From the NCBI RefSeq assembly GCF_051014685.1, contig NW_027479284.1, positions 100,893 through 164,892 of the forward strand: a stretch of DNA of 64,000 nt, written 5' to 3'. The stretch comes from Ptiloglossa arizonensis (Eukaryota > Arthropoda > Insecta > Hymenoptera > Colletidae). Below are positions 23,012 through 35,400 of this stretch, piece after piece. The notes beneath the pieces are model-generated. The model was not told the origin of the DNA, did not search any database, and was given only the letters and a program-made list of their open reading frames with translations. The position numbers and the translations under genes are program-made. Each line of letters starts with the position of its first letter. Position 1 is the stretch's first letter.

Positions 23012-24781
23012 CAGAATTGCGAAAAATGTTTTGCCTTCTCAACCATTTCTTGGCTTCAAACTCCCATATCTCGCGAACGGATTAACCTAACCCAAAAATT
23101 CCTATTGCATCTGAAAGTAGAAACTCGCCCGATTACAACGGTAGGTGTATTTTTTCCCTACGCCATTCTGGTTAAGCGTTTGGAGCAGTAGAAGTGCGAA
23201 AACTTTGTTCTCTTCTTAACCATTTCTTAGCTTCAAACTCCCATATCTCGCGAACGGATTGACCTAACCCAAAAATTCCTATTGCATCTGAAAGTAGAAA
23301 CTCGCCCGATTACAACGTTATGTGTATTTTTTGCCTAGGCCTTTCTGGTTAAGCGTTTGAGTCAGCAGAATTGCGAAAAATTGTATGCCTTCTCAACCAT
23401 TTCTTGGCTTCAAATTCCCATATCTCGCGAACGGATTGACCTAACCCAAAAATTCCTGTTGCGTGTGAAAGTAGAAACTCGCCCGATTACAACGGTATGT
23501 GTATTTTTTCCCTAGCCCATTCTGGTTAAGCGTTTGGAACAGCAGAATTGCGAAAAATTTGTTGTCTACTCAACCATTTCTTAGCTTCAAAGTCCCAAAT
23601 CTCGCGAACGGATTGACCTAACCCAAAAATTCCTATTGCATCTGAAAGTAGGAACTCGCCCGATTACAACGGTATGTGTATTTTTTCCCTAGGACATTCT
23701 GGTTAAGCGTTTGGATCAGCAGAATTGCGAAAAATTGTATGCCTTCTCAACCATTTCTTGGCTTCAAATTCCCATATCTCGCGAACGGATTGACCTAACC
23801 CAAAAATTCCTGTTGCGTGTGAAAGTAGAAACTCGCCCGATTACAACGGTATTTGTATTTATTCCCTAGCCCACTCTGGTTAAGCGTTTGGAGCAGCAGA
23901 ATTGCGAAAAATTTGTTGTCTTCTCAACCATTTCTTAGCTTCAAAGTCCCATATCTCGCGAACGGATTGACAAAACCCAAAAATTCCTGCTGCGCCAGAA
24001 AGTGGAAACTCGCCCGATTACAACGGTATGTGTATTTTTTCCCTAGGCCATTCTGGTTAACCGTTTGGAGAAGCAGAATTGCGAAAAATGTTTTGCCTTC
24101 TCAACCATTTCTTGGCTTCAAACTCCCATATCTCGCGAACGGATTAACCTAACCCAAAAATTCCTATTGCATCTGAAAGTAGAAACTCGCCCGATTACAA
24201 CGGTAGGTGTATTTTTTCCCTAGGCCATTCTGGTTAAGCGCTTGGAGCAGCAGAAGTGCGAAAACTTTGTTCTCTTCTTAACCATTTCTTAGCTTCAAAC
24301 TCCCATATCTCGCGAACGGATTGACCTAACCCAAAAATTCCTGTTGCGTGTGAAAGTAGAAACTCGCCCGATTACAACGGTATGTGTATTTTTTCCCTAG
24401 CCCATTCTGGTTAAGCGTTTGGAACAGCAGAATTGCGAAAAATTTGTTGTCTTCTCAACCATTTCTTAGCTTCAAAGTCCCATATCTCGCGAACGGATTG
24501 ACCTAACCCAAAAATTCCTATTGCATCTGAAAGTAGGAACTCGCCCGATTACAACGGTATGTGTATTTTTTCCCTAGGACATACTGGTTAAGCGTTTGGA
24601 TCAGCAGAATTGCGAAAAATTGTATGCCTTCTCAACCATTTCTTGGCTTCAAATTCCCATATCTCGCGAACGGATTGACCTAACCCAAAAATTCCTGTTG
24701 CGTGTGAAAGTAGAAACACGCCCGATTACAACGGTATGTGTATTTTTTCCCTAGCCCATTCTGGTTAAGCGTTTGGAGCAG
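23012..24781 (+). repeat. Higher-order repeat copy: E-F-C'-G-C-B*-E-F-G-C (10-mer, 1770 bp)
   Basis: It starts with the 'ccctacgcc' E. C', G and C repeat the private markers of 21419-21949 at an offset of 1947 bp ('gtcccaaatctc', 'gtatttattccc'). The E-F-G-C tail matches the tail at 22304-23011 at 1770 bp, including 'ggacatactgg'. The A-C pair of earlier units is absent. Confidence 0.88.
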
Positions 24782-26196
24782 CAGAATTGCGAAAAATGTT
24801 TTGCCTTCTCAACCATTTCTTGGCTTCAAACTCCCATATCTCGCGAACGGATTAACCTAACCCAAAAATTCCTATTGCATCTGAAAGTAGAAACTCGCCC
24901 GATTACAACGGTAGGTGTATTTTTTCCCTACGCCATTCTGGTTAAGCGTTTGGAGCAGTAGAAGTGCGAAAACTTTGTTCTCTTCTTAACCATTTCTTAG
25001 CTTCAAACTCCCATATCTGGCGAACGGATTGACCTAACCCAAAAATTCCTATTGCATCTGAAAGTAGAAACTCGCCCGGTTACAACGGTATGTGTATTTT
25101 TTGCCTAGGCCTTTCTGGTTAAGCGTTTGAGTCAGCAGAATTGCGAAAAATTGTATGCCTTCTCAACCATTTCTTGGCTTCAAATTCCCAATCTCGCGAA
25201 CGGATTGACCTATCCCAAAAGTTCCTGTTGCGTGTGAAAGTAGAAACTCGCCCGATTACAACGGTATGTTTATTTTTTCCCTAGCCCATTCTGGTTAAGC
25301 GTTTGGAACAGCAGAATTGCGAAAAATTTGTTGTCTTCTCAACCATTTCTTAGCTTCAAAGTCCCATATCTCGCGAACGGATTGACCTAACCCAAAAATT
25401 CCTATTGCATCTGAAAGTAGGAACTCGCCCGATTACAACGGTATGTGTATTTTTTCCCTAGGACATTCTGGTTAAGCGTTTGGATCAGCAGAATTGCGAA
25501 AAATTGTATGCCTTCTCAACCATTTCTTGGCTTCAAATTCCCATATCTCGCGAACGGATTGACCTAACCCAAAAATTCCTGTTGCGTGTGAAAGTAGAAA
25601 CTCGCCCGATTACAACGGTATTTGTATTTTTTCCCTAGCCCATTCTGGTTAAGCGTTTGGAGCAGCAGAATTGCAAAAAATTTGTTGTCTTCTCAACCAT
25701 TTCTTAGCTTCAAAGTCCCATATCTCGCGAACGGATTGACAAAACCCAAAAATTCCTGCTGCGCCAGAAAGTGGAAACTCGCCCGATTACAACGGTATGT
25801 GTATTTTTTCCCTAGGCCATTCTGGTTAACCGTTTGGAGGAGCAGAATTGCGAAAAATGTTTTGCCTTCTCAACCATTTCTTGGCTTCAAACTCCCATAT
25901 CTCGCGAACGGATTAACCTAACCCAAAAATTCCTATTGCATCTGAAAGTAGAAACTCGCCCGATTACAACGGTAGGTGTATTTTTTCCCTAGGCCATTCT
26001 GGTTAAGCGCTTGGAGCAGCAGAATTGCGAAAACTTTGTTCTCTTCTTAACCATTTCTTAGCTTCAAACTCCCATATCTCGCGAACGGATTGACCGAACC
26101 CAAAAATTCCTGTTGCGTGTGAAAGTAGAAACTCGCCCGATTACAACGGTATGTGTATTTTTTCCCTAGCCCATTCTGGTTAAGCGTTTGGAGCAG
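24782..26196 (+). repeat. Higher-order repeat copy, truncated: E-F-C'-G-C-B*-E-F (1415 bp)
   Basis: This is the same order as the preceding 10-mer but the final G-C is replaced by the F-B-D trimers that follow. The C' at 25136 is 176 bp long ('ttcccaatctc' near 25,190, one T missing) and has 'gacctatccc' and 'aaaagttcc'. This unit has more private changes than its neighbours, for example 'tctggcgaac' at 25,016, 'gcccggttac' and 'ttgcaaaaaa'. It is therefore relatively old or less often homogenised. Confidence 0.86.
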
Positions 26197-29100
26197 CAGA
26201 ATTGCGAAAAATTTGTTGTCTTCTCAACCATTTCTTAGCTTCAAAGTCCCATATCTCGCGAACGGATTGACCAAACCCAAAAATTCCTGCTGCGCCAGAA
26301 GGTAGAAACTCGCCCGATTACAACGGTATGTGTATTTTTTCCCTAGGCCATTCTGGATAAGCGTTTGGAGCAGCAGAATTGCGAAAAATGTTTTGCCTTC
26401 TCAACCATTTCTTGGCTTCAAACTCCCATATCTCGCGAACGGATTGACCTAACCCAAAAATTCCTATTGCATCTGAAAGTAGAAACTCGCCCGATTACAA
26501 CGGTAGGTGTATTTTTTCCCTAGGCCATTCTGGTTAAGCGCTTGGAGCAGCAGAATTGCGAAAACTTTGTTCTCTTCTTAACCATTTCTTAGCTTCAAAC
26601 TCCCATATCTCGCGAACGGATTGACCTAACCCAAAAATTCCTGTTGCGTGTGAAAGTAGAAACTCGCCCGATTACAACGGTATGTGTATTTTTTCCCTAG
26701 CCCATTCTGGTTAAGCGTTTGGAGCAGCAGAATTGCGAAAAATTTGTTGTCTTCTCAACCATTTCTTAGCTTCAAAGTCCCATATCTCGCGAACGGATTG
26801 ACCAAACCCAAAAATTCCTGCTGCGCCAGAAGGTAGAAACTCGCCCGATTACAACGGTATGTGTATTTTTTCCCTAGGCCATTCTGGTTAAGCGTTTGGA
26901 GCAGCAGAATTGCGAAAAATGTTTTGCCTTCTCAACCATTTCTTGGCTTCAAACTCCCATATCTCGCGAACGGATTAACCTAACCCAAAAATTCCTATTG
27001 CATCTGAAAGTAGAAACTCGCCCGATTACAACGGTAGGTGTATTTTTTCCCTACGCCATTCTGGTTAAGCGTTTGGAGCAGTAGAAGTGCGAAAACTTTG
27101 TTCTCTTCTTAACCATTTCTTAGCTTCAAACTCCCATATCTCGCGAACGGATTGACCTAACCCAAAAATTCCTATTGCATCTGAAAGTAGAAACTCGCCC
27201 GATTACAACGGTAGGTGTATTTTTTCCCTAGGCCATTCTGGTTAAGCGTTTGGAGCAGTAGAAGTGCGAAAACTTTGTTCTCTTCTTAACCATTTCTTAG
27301 CTTCAAACTCCCATATCTCGCGAACGGATTGACCTAACCCAAAAATTCCTATTGCATCTGAAAGTAGAAACTCGCCCGATTACAACGGTATGTGTATTTT
27401 TTGCCTAGGCCTTTCTGGTTAAGCGTTTGAGTCAGCAGAATTGCGAAAAATTGTATGCCTTCTCAACCATTTCTTGGCTTCAAATTCCCATATCTCGCGA
27501 ACGGATTGACCTAACCCAAAAATTCCTGTTGCGTGTGAAAGTAGAAACTCGCCCGATTACAACGGTATGTGTATTTTTTCCCTAGCCCATTCTGGTTAAG
27601 CGTTTGGAACAGCAGAATTGCGAAAAATTTGTTGTCTTCTCAACCATTTCTTAGCTTCAAAGTCCCAAATCTCGCGAACGGATTGACCTAACCCAAAAAT
27701 TCCTATTGCATCTGAAAGTAGGAACTCGCCCGATTACAACGGTATGTGTATTTTTTCCCTAGGACATTCTGGTTAAGCGTTTGGATCAGCAGAATTGCGA
27801 AAAATTGTATGCCTTCTCAACCATTTCTTGGCTTCAAATTCCCATATCTCGCGAACGGATTGACCTAACCCAAAAATTCCTGTTGCGTGTGAAAGTAGAA
27901 ACTCGCCCGATTACAACGGTATTTGTATTTTTTCCCTAGCCCACTCTGGTTAAGCGTTTGGAGCAGCAGAATTGCGAAAAATTTGTTGTCTTCTCAACCA
28001 TTTCTTAGCTTCAAAGTCCCATATCTCGCGAACGGATTGACAAAACCCAAAAATTCCTGCTGCGCCAGAAGGTAGAAACTCGCCCGATTACAACGGTATG
28101 TGTATTTTTTCCCTAGGCCATTCTGGTTAAGCGTTTGGAGCAGCAGAATTGCGAAAAATGTTTTGCCTTCTCAACCATTTCTTGGCTTCAAACTCCCATA
28201 TCTCGCGAACGGATTAACCTAACCCAAAAATTCCTATTGCATCTGAAAGTAGAAACTCGCCCGATTACAACGGTAGGTGTATTTTTTCCCTAGCCCATTC
28301 TGGTTAAGCGTTTGGAGCAGCAGAATTGCGAAAAATTTGTTGTCTTCTCAACCATTTCTTAGCTTCAAAGTCCCATATCTCGCGAACGGATTGACCAAAC
28401 CCAAAAATTCCTGCTGCGCCAGAAGGTAGAAACTCGCCCGATTACAACGGTATGTGTATTTTTTCCCTAGGCCATTCTGGTTAAGCGTTTGGAGCAGCAG
28501 AATTGCGAAAAATGTTTTGCCTTCTCAACCATTTCTTGGCTTCAAACTCCCATATCTCGCGAACGGATTGACCTAACCCAAAAATTCCTATTGCATCTGA
28601 AAGTAGAAACTCGCCCGATTACAACGGTAGGTGTATTTTTTCCCTAGGCCATTCTGGTTAAGCGCTTGGAGCAGCAGAATTGCGAAAACTTTGTTCTCTT
28701 CTTAACCATTTCTTAGCTTCAAACTCCCATATCTCGCGAACGGATTGACCTAACCCAAAAATTCCTGTTGCGTGTGAAAGTAGAAACTCGCCCGATTACA
28801 ACGGTATGTGTATTTTTTCCCTAGCCCATTCTGGTTAAGCGTTTGGAGCAGCAGAATTGCGAAAAATTTGTTGTCTTCTCAACCATTTCTTAGCTTCAAA
28901 GTCCCATATCTCGCGAACGGATTGACCAAACCCAAAAATTCCTGCTGCGCCAGAAGGTAGAAACTCGCCCGATTACAACGGTATGTGTATTTTTTCCCTA
29001 GGCCATTCTGGTTAAGCGTTTGGAGCAGCAGAATTGCGAAAAATGTTTTGCCTTCTCAACCATTTCTTGGCTTCAAACTCCCATATCTCGCGAACGGATT

Positions 29101-29205
29101 GACCTAACCCAAAAATTCCTATTGCATCTGAAAGTAGAAACTCGCCCGATTACAACGGTATGTGTATTTTTTCCCTAGGCCTTTCTGGTTAAGCGTTTGG
29201 GTCTG
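26020..29205 (+). repeat. Trimer-rich mosaic: F-B-D units interleaved with E-F-F-C'-G-C-B*
   Basis: F-B-D at 26020-26550 is followed 531 bp (3 x 177) later by F-B-E at 26551-27081. Then come F-F-C'-G-C-B*-E (27082-28320, with 'gtcccaaatctc' linking G to 23,594), B-D (28321-28674) and F-B-D (28675-29205). The F units in the trimers have 'gcgcttggag' before them and 'cagaattgcgaaaactttg' rather than 'cagaagtgcg', so they form a distinct subtype. Private variants are 'gaccgaaccc' near 26,091 and 'tctggataagcg' near 26,351. Confidence 0.82.
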
Positions 29206-30798
29206 CAGAATTGCGAAAAATTTTTTGCCTTCTCAACCATTTCTTGGCATCAAACTCCCATATCTCGCGAACGGATTGACCTAATCCAAAAATTCCTGTT
29301 GCATCTGAAAGTAGAAACTCGCCCGATTACAACGGTATGTGTATTTTTTCCATAGCCCATTCTGGTTTAGCGTTTGAAGCAGCAGAATTGCGAAAAATTG
29401 TATGCCTTCTCAACCATTTCTTGGCTTCAAATTCCCATATCTCGCGAACGGATTGACCTAACCCAAAAATTCCTGTTGCGTGTGAAAGTAGAAACTCGCC
29501 CGATTACAACGGTATGTGTATTTTTTCCCTAGGCCTTTCTGGTTAAGCGTTTGAGTCAGCAGAATTGCGAAAAATTGTATGCCTTCTCAACCATTTCTTA
29601 GCTTCAAAGTCCCATATCTCGCGAACGGATTGACCTAACCCAAAAATTCCTATTGCATCTGAAAGTAGGAACTCGCCCGATTACAACGGTATGTGTATTT
29701 TTTCCCTAGGACATTCTGGTTAAGCGTTTGGATCAGCAGAATTGCGAAAAATTGTATGCCTTCTCAACCATTTCTTGGCTTCAAATTCCCATATCTCGCG
29801 AACGGATTGACCTAACCCAAAAATTCCTGTTGCGTGTGAAAGTAGAAACTCGACCGATTACAACGTTATGTGTATTTTTTCCCTAGCCCATTCTGGTTAA
29901 GCGTTTGGAGCAGCAGAATTGCGAAAAATTTGTTGTCTTCTCAACCATTTCTTAGCTTCAAAGTCCCATATCTCGCGAACGGATTGACCAAACCCAAAAA
30001 TTCCTGCTGCGCCAGAAAGTAGAAACTCGCCCGATTACAACGGTATGTGTATTTTTTCCCTAGGCCATTCTGGTTAAGCGTTTGGAGCAGCAGAATTGCG
30101 AAAAATGTTTTACCTTCTCAACCATTTCTTGGCTTCAAACTCCCATATCTCGCGAACGGATTAACCTAACCCAAAAATTCCTATTGCATCTGAAAATAGA
30201 AACTCGCCCGATTACAACGGTAGGTGTATTTTTTCCCTAGGCCATTCTGGTTAAGCGTTTAGAGCAGCAGAAGTGCGAAAACTTTGTTTTCTTCTTAACC
30301 ATTTCTTAGCTTCAAACTCCCATATCTCGCGAACGGATTGACCTAACCCAAAAATTCCTGTTGCGTGTGAAAGTAGAAACTCGCCCGATTACAACGGTAT
30401 GTGTATTTTTTCCCTAGGACATTCTGGTTAAGCGTTTGGAACAGCAGAATTGCGAAAAATTTGTTGTCTTCTCAACCATTTCTTAGCTTCAAAGTCCCAT
30501 ATCTCGCGAACGGATTGACCTAACCCAAAAATTCCTATTGCATCTGAAAGTAGGAACTCGCCCGATTACAACGGTATGTGTATTTTTTCCCTAGGACATT
30601 CTGGTTAAGCGTTTGGATCAGCAGAATTGCGAAAAATTGTATGCCTTCTCAACCATTTCTTGGCTTCAAATTCCCATATCTCGCGAACGGATTGACCTAA
30701 CCCAAAAATTCCTGTTGCGTGTGAAAGTAGAAACTCGCCCGATTACAACGTTATGTGTATTTTTTCCCTAGCCCATTCTGGTTAAGCGTTTGGAGCAG
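29206..30798 (+). repeat. Block A-C-(C/G)-C-B-E-F-G-C (9 monomers, 1593 bp)
   Basis: It begins with an A preceded by 'gggtctgcag', as in the 1-10 kb part, and contains a hybrid at 29560 that starts as C ('gagtcag', 'aattgtatgcc') and continues as G ('cttagcttcaaag', 'gtaggaactc', 'ggacattc'). The E has 'tttacc' and a private 'tctgaaaatag' near 30,190. The F has 'ttgttttctt' near 30,286. The order resembles 8321-9736 rotated, which links this block to the left end. Confidence 0.8.
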
Positions 30799-32214
30799 CA
30801 GAATTGCGAAAAATGTTTTGCCTTCTCAACCATTTCTTGGCTTCAAACTCCCATATCTCGCGAACGGATTGACCTAACCCAAAAATTCCTATTGCATCTG
30901 AAAGTAGAAACTCGCCCGATTACAACGGTATGTGTATTTTTTCCCTAGGCCTTTCTGGTTAAGCGTTTGGGTCAGCAGAATTGCGAAAAATTTTTTGCCT
31001 TCTCAACCATTTCTTGGCATCAAACTCCCATATCTCGCGAACGGATTGACCTAATCCAAAAATTCCTGTTGCGTCTGAAAGTAGAAACTCGCCCGATTAC
31101 AACGGTATGTGTATTTTTTCCATAGCCCATTCTGGTTAAGCGTTTGGAGCAGCAGAATTGCGAAAAATTTGTTGTCTTCTCAACCATTTCTTAGCTTCAA
31201 AGTCCCATATCTCGCGAACGGATTGACCAAACCCAAAAATTCCTGCTGCGCCAGAAAGTAGAAACTCGCCCGATTACAACGGTATGTGTATTTTTTCCCT
31301 AGGCCATTCTGGTTAAGCGTTTGGAGCAGCAGAATTGCGAAAAATGTTTTGCCTTCTCAACCATTTCTTGGCTTCAAACTCCCATATCTCGCGAACGGAT
31401 TAACCTAACCCAAAAATTCCTATTGCATCTGAAAGTAGAAACTCGCCCGATTACAACGGTAGGTGTATTTTTTCCCTAGGCCATTCTGGTTAAGCGTTTG
31501 GAGCAGCAGAATTGCGAAAAATGTTTTGCCTTCTCAACCATTTCTTGTTTTCAAACTCCCATATCTCGCGAACGGATTGACCTAACCCAAAAATTCCTAT
31601 TGCATCTGAAAGTAGAAACTCGCCCGATTACAACGGTATGTGTATTTTTTCCCTAGGCCTTTCTGGTTAAGCGTTTGGGTCAGCAGAATTGCGAAAAATT
31701 TGTTGTCTTCTCAACCATTTCTTAGCTTCAAAGTCCCATATCTCGCGAACGGATTGACCAAACCCAAAAATTCCTGCTGCGCCAGAAAGTAGAAACTCGC
31801 CCGATTACAACGGTATGTGTATTTTTTCCCTAGGCCATTCTGGTTAAGCGTTTGGAGCAGCAGAATTGCGAAAAATTGTATGCCTTCTCAACCATTTCTT
31901 GGCTTCAAATTCCCATATCTCGCGAACGGATTGACCTAACCCAAAAATTCCTGTTGCGTGTGAAAGTAGAAACTCGCCCGATTACAACGTTATGTGTATT
32001 TTTTCCCTAGCCCATTCTGGTTAAGCGTTTGGAGCAGCAGAATTGCGAAAAATTTGTTGTCTTCTCAACCATTTCTTAGCTTCAAAGTCCCATATCTCGC
32101 GAACGGATTGACCAAACCCAAAAATTCCTGCTGCGCCAGAAAGTAGAAACTCGCCCGATTACAACGGTATGTGTATTTTTTCCCTAGGCCATTCTGGTTA
32201 AGCGTTTGGAGCAG
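30799..32214 (+). repeat. Entry block of the uniform array: D-A-B-E-D-B-C-B (8-mer, 1416 bp)
   Basis: The D-A pair recurs 1416 bp later at 32215. The second D (31507) carries the private 'cttgttttcaaac', and the B after it (31684) is joined through 'gggtcag', the junction normally followed by A. An A monomer was therefore lost or converted here. From 31861 on, the C-B alternation that dominates the next 4.5 kb begins. Confidence 0.85.
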
Positions 32215-33453
32215 CAGAATTGCGAAAAATGTTTTGCCTTCTCAACCATTTCTTGGCTTCAAACTCCCATATCTCGCGAACGGATTGACCTAACCCAAAA
32301 ATTCCTATTGCATCTGAAAGTAGAAACTCGCCCGATTACAACGGTATGTGTATTTTTTCCCTAGGCCTTTCTGGTTAAGCGTTTGGGTCAGCAGAATTGC
32401 GAAAAATTTTTTGCCTTCTCAACCATTTCTTGGCATCAAACTCCCATATCTCGCGAACGGATTGACCTAATCCAAAAATTCCTGTTGCATCTGAAAGTAG
32501 AAACTCGCCCGATTACAACGGTATGTGTATTTTTTCCATAGCCCATTCTGGTTAAGCGTTTGGAGCAGCAGAATTGCGAAAAATTTGTTGTCTTCTCAAC
32601 CATTTCTTAGCTTCAAAGTCCCATATCTCGCGAACGGATTGACCAAACCCAAAAATTCCTGCTGCGCCAGAAAGTAGAAACTCGCCCGATTACAACGGTA
32701 TGTGTATTTTTTCCCTAGGCCATTCTGGTTAAGCGTTTGGAGCAGCAGAATTGCGAAAAATTGTATGCCTTCTCAACCATTTCTTGGCTTCAAATTCCCA
32801 TATCTCGCGAACGGATTGACCTAACCCAAAAATTCCTGTTGCGTGTGAAAGTAGAAACTCGCCCGATTACAACGTTATGTGTATTTTTTCCCTAGCCCAT
32901 TCTGGTTAAGCGTTTGGAGCAGCAGAATTGCGAAAAATTTGTTGTCTTCTCAACCATTTCTTAGCTTCAAAGTCCCATATCTCGCGAACGGATTGACCAA
33001 ACCCAAAAATTCCTGCTGCGCCAGAAAGTAGAAACTCGCCCGATTACAACGGTATGTGTATTTTTTCCCTAGGCCATTCTGGTTAAGCGTTTGGAGCAGC
33101 AGAATTGCGAAAAATTGTATGCCTTCTCAACCATTTCTTGGCTTCAAATTCCCATATCTCGCGAACGGATTGACCTAACCCAAAAATTCCTGTTGCGTGT
33201 GAAAGTAGAAACTCGCCCGATTACAACGTTATGTGTATTTTTTCCCTAGCCCATTCTGGTTAAGCGTTTGGAGCAGCAGAATTGCGAAAAATTTGTTGTC
33301 TTCTCAACCATTTCTTAGCTTCAAAGTCCCATATCTCGCGAACGGATTGACCAAACCCAAAAATTCCTGCTGCGCCAGAAAGTAGAAACTCGCCCGATTA
33401 CAACGGTATGTGTATTTTTTCCCTAGGCCATTCTGGTTAAGCGTTTGGAGCAG
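32215..33453 (+). repeat. Uniform HOR: D-A-B-C-B-C-B (7-mer, 1239 bp)
   Basis: This is the D-A-B-(C-B)n unit with n = 2. The C monomers all carry 'acgttatgtg'. By eye I find no base difference from the other full 7-mer at 34162-35400. Each C-B pair (354 bp) is itself a tandem dimer, so the unit is a nested repeat. Confidence 0.93.
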
Positions 33454-34161
33454 CAGAATTGCGAAAAATGTTTTGCCTTCTCAACCATTTCTTGGCTTCA
33501 AACTCCCATATCTCGCGAACGGATTGACCTAACCCAAAAATTCCTATTGCATCTGAAAGTAGAAACTCGCCCGATTACAACGGTATGTGTATTTTTTCCC
33601 TAGGCCTTTCTGGTTAAGCGTTTGGGTCAGCAGAATTGCGAAAAATTTTTTGCCTTCTCAACCATTTCTTGGCATCAAACTCCCATATCTCGCGAACGGA
33701 TTGACCTAATCCAAAAATTCCTGTTGCATCTGAAAGTAGAAACTCGCCCGATTACAACGGTATGTGTATTTTTTCCATAGCCCATTCTGGTTAAGCGTTT
33801 GGAGCAGCAGAATTGCGAAAAATTTGTTGTCTTCTCAACCATTTCTTAGCTTCAAAGTCCCATATCTCGCGAACGGATTGACCTAACCCAAAAATTCCTG
33901 TTGCGTGTGAAAGTAGAAACTCGCCCGATTACAACGTTATGTGTATTTTTTCCCTAGCCCATTCTGGTTAAGCGTTTGGAGCAGCAGAATTGCGAAAAAT
34001 TTGTTGTCTTCTCAACCATTTCTTAGCTTCAAAGTCCCATATCTCGCGAACGGATTGACCAAACCCAAAAATTCCTGCTGCGCCAGAAAGTAGAAACTCG
34101 CCCGATTACAACGGTATGTGTATTTTTTCCCTAGGCCATTCTGGTTAAGCGTTTGGAGCAG
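33454..34161 (+). repeat. Uniform HOR, contracted: D-A-(B/C)-B (4-mer, 708 bp)
   Basis: Same start as its neighbours, but B and C are collapsed into one hybrid monomer (33808-33984) and one C-B pair is absent. The total is 708 bp instead of 1239. It is flanked on both sides by 7-mers, so the contraction is internal to the array. Confidence 0.92.
33808..33984 (+). repeat. B/C hybrid monomer
   Basis: It begins as B ('aatttgttgtc', 'cttagcttcaaag') and ends as C ('gacctaaccc', 'tgttgcgtgtg', 'acgttatgtg', 'ccctagccc'). The switch lies between the 'aaagtccc' and 'gacctaaccc' segments, across the conserved TCTCGCGA block (about 33,862-33,886). This is the expected product of an exchange between a B and a C one to three monomers out of register. 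Confidence 0.88.
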
Positions 34162-35400
34162 CAGAATTGCGAAAAATGTTTTGCCTTCTCAACCATTTCT
34201 TGGCTTCAAACTCCCATATCTCGCGAACGGATTGACCTAACCCAAAAATTCCTATTGCATCTGAAAGTAGAAACTCGCCCGATTACAACGGTATGTGTAT
34301 TTTTTCCCTAGGCCTTTCTGGTTAAGCGTTTGGGTCAGCAGAATTGCGAAAAATTTTTTGCCTTCTCAACCATTTCTTGGCATCAAACTCCCATATCTCG
34401 CGAACGGATTGACCTAATCCAAAAATTCCTGTTGCATCTGAAAGTAGAAACTCGCCCGATTACAACGGTATGTGTATTTTTTCCATAGCCCATTCTGGTT
34501 AAGCGTTTGGAGCAGCAGAATTGCGAAAAATTTGTTGTCTTCTCAACCATTTCTTAGCTTCAAAGTCCCATATCTCGCGAACGGATTGACCAAACCCAAA
34601 AATTCCTGCTGCGCCAGAAAGTAGAAACTCGCCCGATTACAACGGTATGTGTATTTTTTCCCTAGGCCATTCTGGTTAAGCGTTTGGAGCAGCAGAATTG
34701 CGAAAAATTGTATGCCTTCTCAACCATTTCTTGGCTTCAAATTCCCATATCTCGCGAACGGATTGACCTAACCCAAAAATTCCTGTTGCGTGTGAAAGTA
34801 GAAACTCGCCCGATTACAACGTTATGTGTATTTTTTCCCTAGCCCATTCTGGTTAAGCGTTTGGAGCAGCAGAATTGCGAAAAATTTGTTGTCTTCTCAA
34901 CCATTTCTTAGCTTCAAAGTCCCATATCTCGCGAACGGATTGACCAAACCCAAAAATTCCTGCTGCGCCAGAAAGTAGAAACTCGCCCGATTACAACGGT
35001 ATGTGTATTTTTTCCCTAGGCCATTCTGGTTAAGCGTTTGGAGCAGCAGAATTGCGAAAAATTGTATGCCTTCTCAACCATTTCTTGGCTTCAAATTCCC
35101 ATATCTCGCGAACGGATTGACCTAACCCAAAAATTCCTGTTGCGTGTGAAAGTAGAAACTCGCCCGATTACAACGTTATGTGTATTTTTTCCCTAGCCCA
35201 TTCTGGTTAAGCGTTTGGAGCAGCAGAATTGCGAAAAATTTGTTGTCTTCTCAACCATTTCTTAGCTTCAAAGTCCCATATCTCGCGAACGGATTGACCA
35301 AACCCAAAAATTCCTGCTGCGCCAGAAAGTAGAAACTCGCCCGATTACAACGGTATGTGTATTTTTTCCCTAGGCCATTCTGGTTAAGCGTTTGGAGCAG
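34162..35400 (+). repeat. Uniform HOR: D-A-B-C-B-C-B (7-mer, 1239 bp), second full copy
   Basis: It appears identical to 32215-33453 when read by eye. The offset between the two copies is 1947 bp (11 monomers), which is 7 + 4, in line with the contracted unit between them. Confidence 0.93.

Noticed and set aside
1375..25921. 99-codon open frames (1375, 8100, 9870, 18189, 23853, 25622)
   Set aside because: They begin at GTG or TTG in 'tgtgtatt' or 'tttgtatt', span nearly two monomers lacking a stop, and show the same peptide twice within one frame. No evidence of a gene.
10613..27084. Recurring 62-codon open frames at the start of each E monomer
   Set aside because: They start at TTG, are the same repeat translated again and again, end at the TAG in 'gagcagtag', and have no ribosome-binding site, domain or composition of a protein. 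They are satellite by-products.
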